Origin: Aquificaceae bacterium
GTDB lineage: Bacteria; Aquificota; Aquificia; Aquificales; Aquificaceae
DNA length: 5,190 nucleotides
NCBI GenBank assembly: GCA_015490105.1
Contig: WFYK01000210.1
Span: forward strand, 1-5,190
Reading direction: 5' to 3'
Every line of letters starts with the position of its first letter. Position 1 is the first letter of the stretch. Shown one piece after another: positions 4,528 through 5,190 of this stretch. The translations under genes were made by a program, and so were the position numbers. Under the pieces are notes generated by a model. It worked only from the letters and a program-made list of their open reading frames with translations, was not told the DNA's origin and made no database searches.

Positions 4528-5190
4528 GAAGGTTCTTGTCCTTTTAGCTATAGTGGTAGTTTCAACGCTTACCTTCAACGCAGAGAAGGGTCCCAGATCG
4601 GACCTCGCTCAGGAAAACTTCTTCAAAGGGGTTGAAGCCCTAAAGGTTTTAAACTACCTGGATGCGGTCACCTACTTTTCAAAAGCTTACTCTTACAACC
4701 CTAAGTCCTACTACGGAGAGCTCGCTTACTTGTATCTCGGAAAGAGCTACGCCCTCTACGCTTACGCTTTCGGAGACAGAAGGGGTATCCACGCTGCGAT
4801 AGGCTACCTTAACCAGTATCCCTTTTACTACAAGGTTCCAAGATTTATACACACCCAGAGGGAGTTTGTAGCGGATGCTTACCTGCTTCTGCAGTGGTAT
4901 GGAACCGCAAAGAACATATATGCGAACCTCTACGGGGAAACGAACAAGGTTGAATACATGATCAAATACGGATACGCTTCCTCTTTAGAAGGGGGGATAG
5001 AGGGATACAACTATATAAGCGGTTTGAGTCAAAAAGGTGTTCCGGCGGATTACTTGGACATGTTTTACATGACCATGGGCTTTTACAACTTCAACTTGGG
5101 AAGGTATCCTATGGCGGTCGAATACATGACCATAGCCCTTAATATAAACACGCACCTCAGAGAAGATCCTCACCTCCTTTACAGAATGGG
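4508..5190 (+). CDS. Exported or membrane-anchored TPR-like protein (3' end outside window)
   Basis: The frame is open from ATG 4508 to the right edge (227 full codons, no stop), preceded by GGGAGAGG at 4497-4504. The N-terminus LLRKVLVLLAIVVVSTLTFNA is a signal peptide or membrane anchor. The rest is helical with TPR-like units: residues 34-66 (AQENFFKGVEALKVLNY, then DAVTYFSKAYSYNP) and 184-215 (MFYMTMGFYNFNLGRYPMA, then VEYMTIALNIN). A less regular stretch, YLYLGKSYALYAYAFGDRRG, lies between them. It is strikingly rich in tyrosine. It resembles periplasmic TPR proteins that scaffold envelope complexes, but no specific family is recognised. Its start lies inside the DUF4911-like gene, which suggests translational coupling and placement at the end of the dnaX operon. 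Confidence 0.8.
   Translation, partial: MIGTLLRKVLVLLAIVVVSTLTFNAEKGPRSDLAQENFFKGVEALKVLNYLDAVTYFSKAYSYNPKSYYGELAYLYLGKSYALYAYAFGDRRGIHAAIGYLNQYPFYYKVPRFIHTQREFVADAYLLLQWYGTAKNIYANLYGETNKVEYMIKYGYASSLEGGIEGYNYISGLSQKGVPADYLDMFYMTMGFYNFNLGRYPMAVEYMTIALNINTHLREDPHLLYRM

Overview
The window looks like a piece of chromosome from a thermophilic bacterium, most likely an Aquificales-type organism (Aquifex, Hydrogenobacter or Thermocrinis relatives). The reasons are Lys/Glu-rich and Arg-rich proteins, AGG/AGA/ATA-rich codon use, tightly packed and overlapping genes, and a DnaX that reads like the short Aquifex type. This placement is inference; no search was possible. All genes lie on the + strand, and there is no sign of mobile DNA, CRISPR or tRNA genes.

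Layout. (1) Positions 1-466 hold the 3' part of leuB (leucine biosynthesis). It overlaps by ATGA with a 498-residue secreted protein (463-1959) that has a beta-rich N-terminal region and FG-GAP-like repeats. After 13 bases comes fabZ (1973-2422; fatty-acid synthesis). (2) A 76-base leader (2423-2498) contains nested inverted repeats that can hide the Shine-Dalgarno sequence of a small two-helix membrane protein of the YgaP/DUF2892 type (2499-2705). (3) An extended -10 promoter at 2708-2716 leads into the roughly 80-nt small SRP RNA (about 2724-2803). (4) With no visible terminator, the SRP RNA runs into a 75-residue unknown gene (2822-3049), then dnaX (3049-4236, TGATG overlap), a DUF4911-like gene (4273-4527) and the start of a TPR-like exported protein (4508 to the window end).

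The most notable signal is at the end of dnaX. An A9 run (4197-4205) is preceded at exactly 10 bases by AGGGAG and followed by a possible stem-loop. This resembles the programmed -1 frameshift cassette of E. coli dnaX. Here, however, the -1 frame gives the longer product: it adds 30 residues containing an ELFGAKIL segment that resembles the usual C-terminal end of tau/DnaX proteins, fills the 36-base gap, and runs past the start of the next gene. The zero frame ends early at 4236. The organism may therefore make two DnaX forms by ribosomal frameshifting or transcriptional slippage; a homopolymer sequencing error is the main alternative.

The genes are housekeeping (leucine and fatty-acid synthesis, protein targeting, clamp loading) interleaved with uncharacterised envelope proteins, a scattered gene order that fits Aquificales operons.
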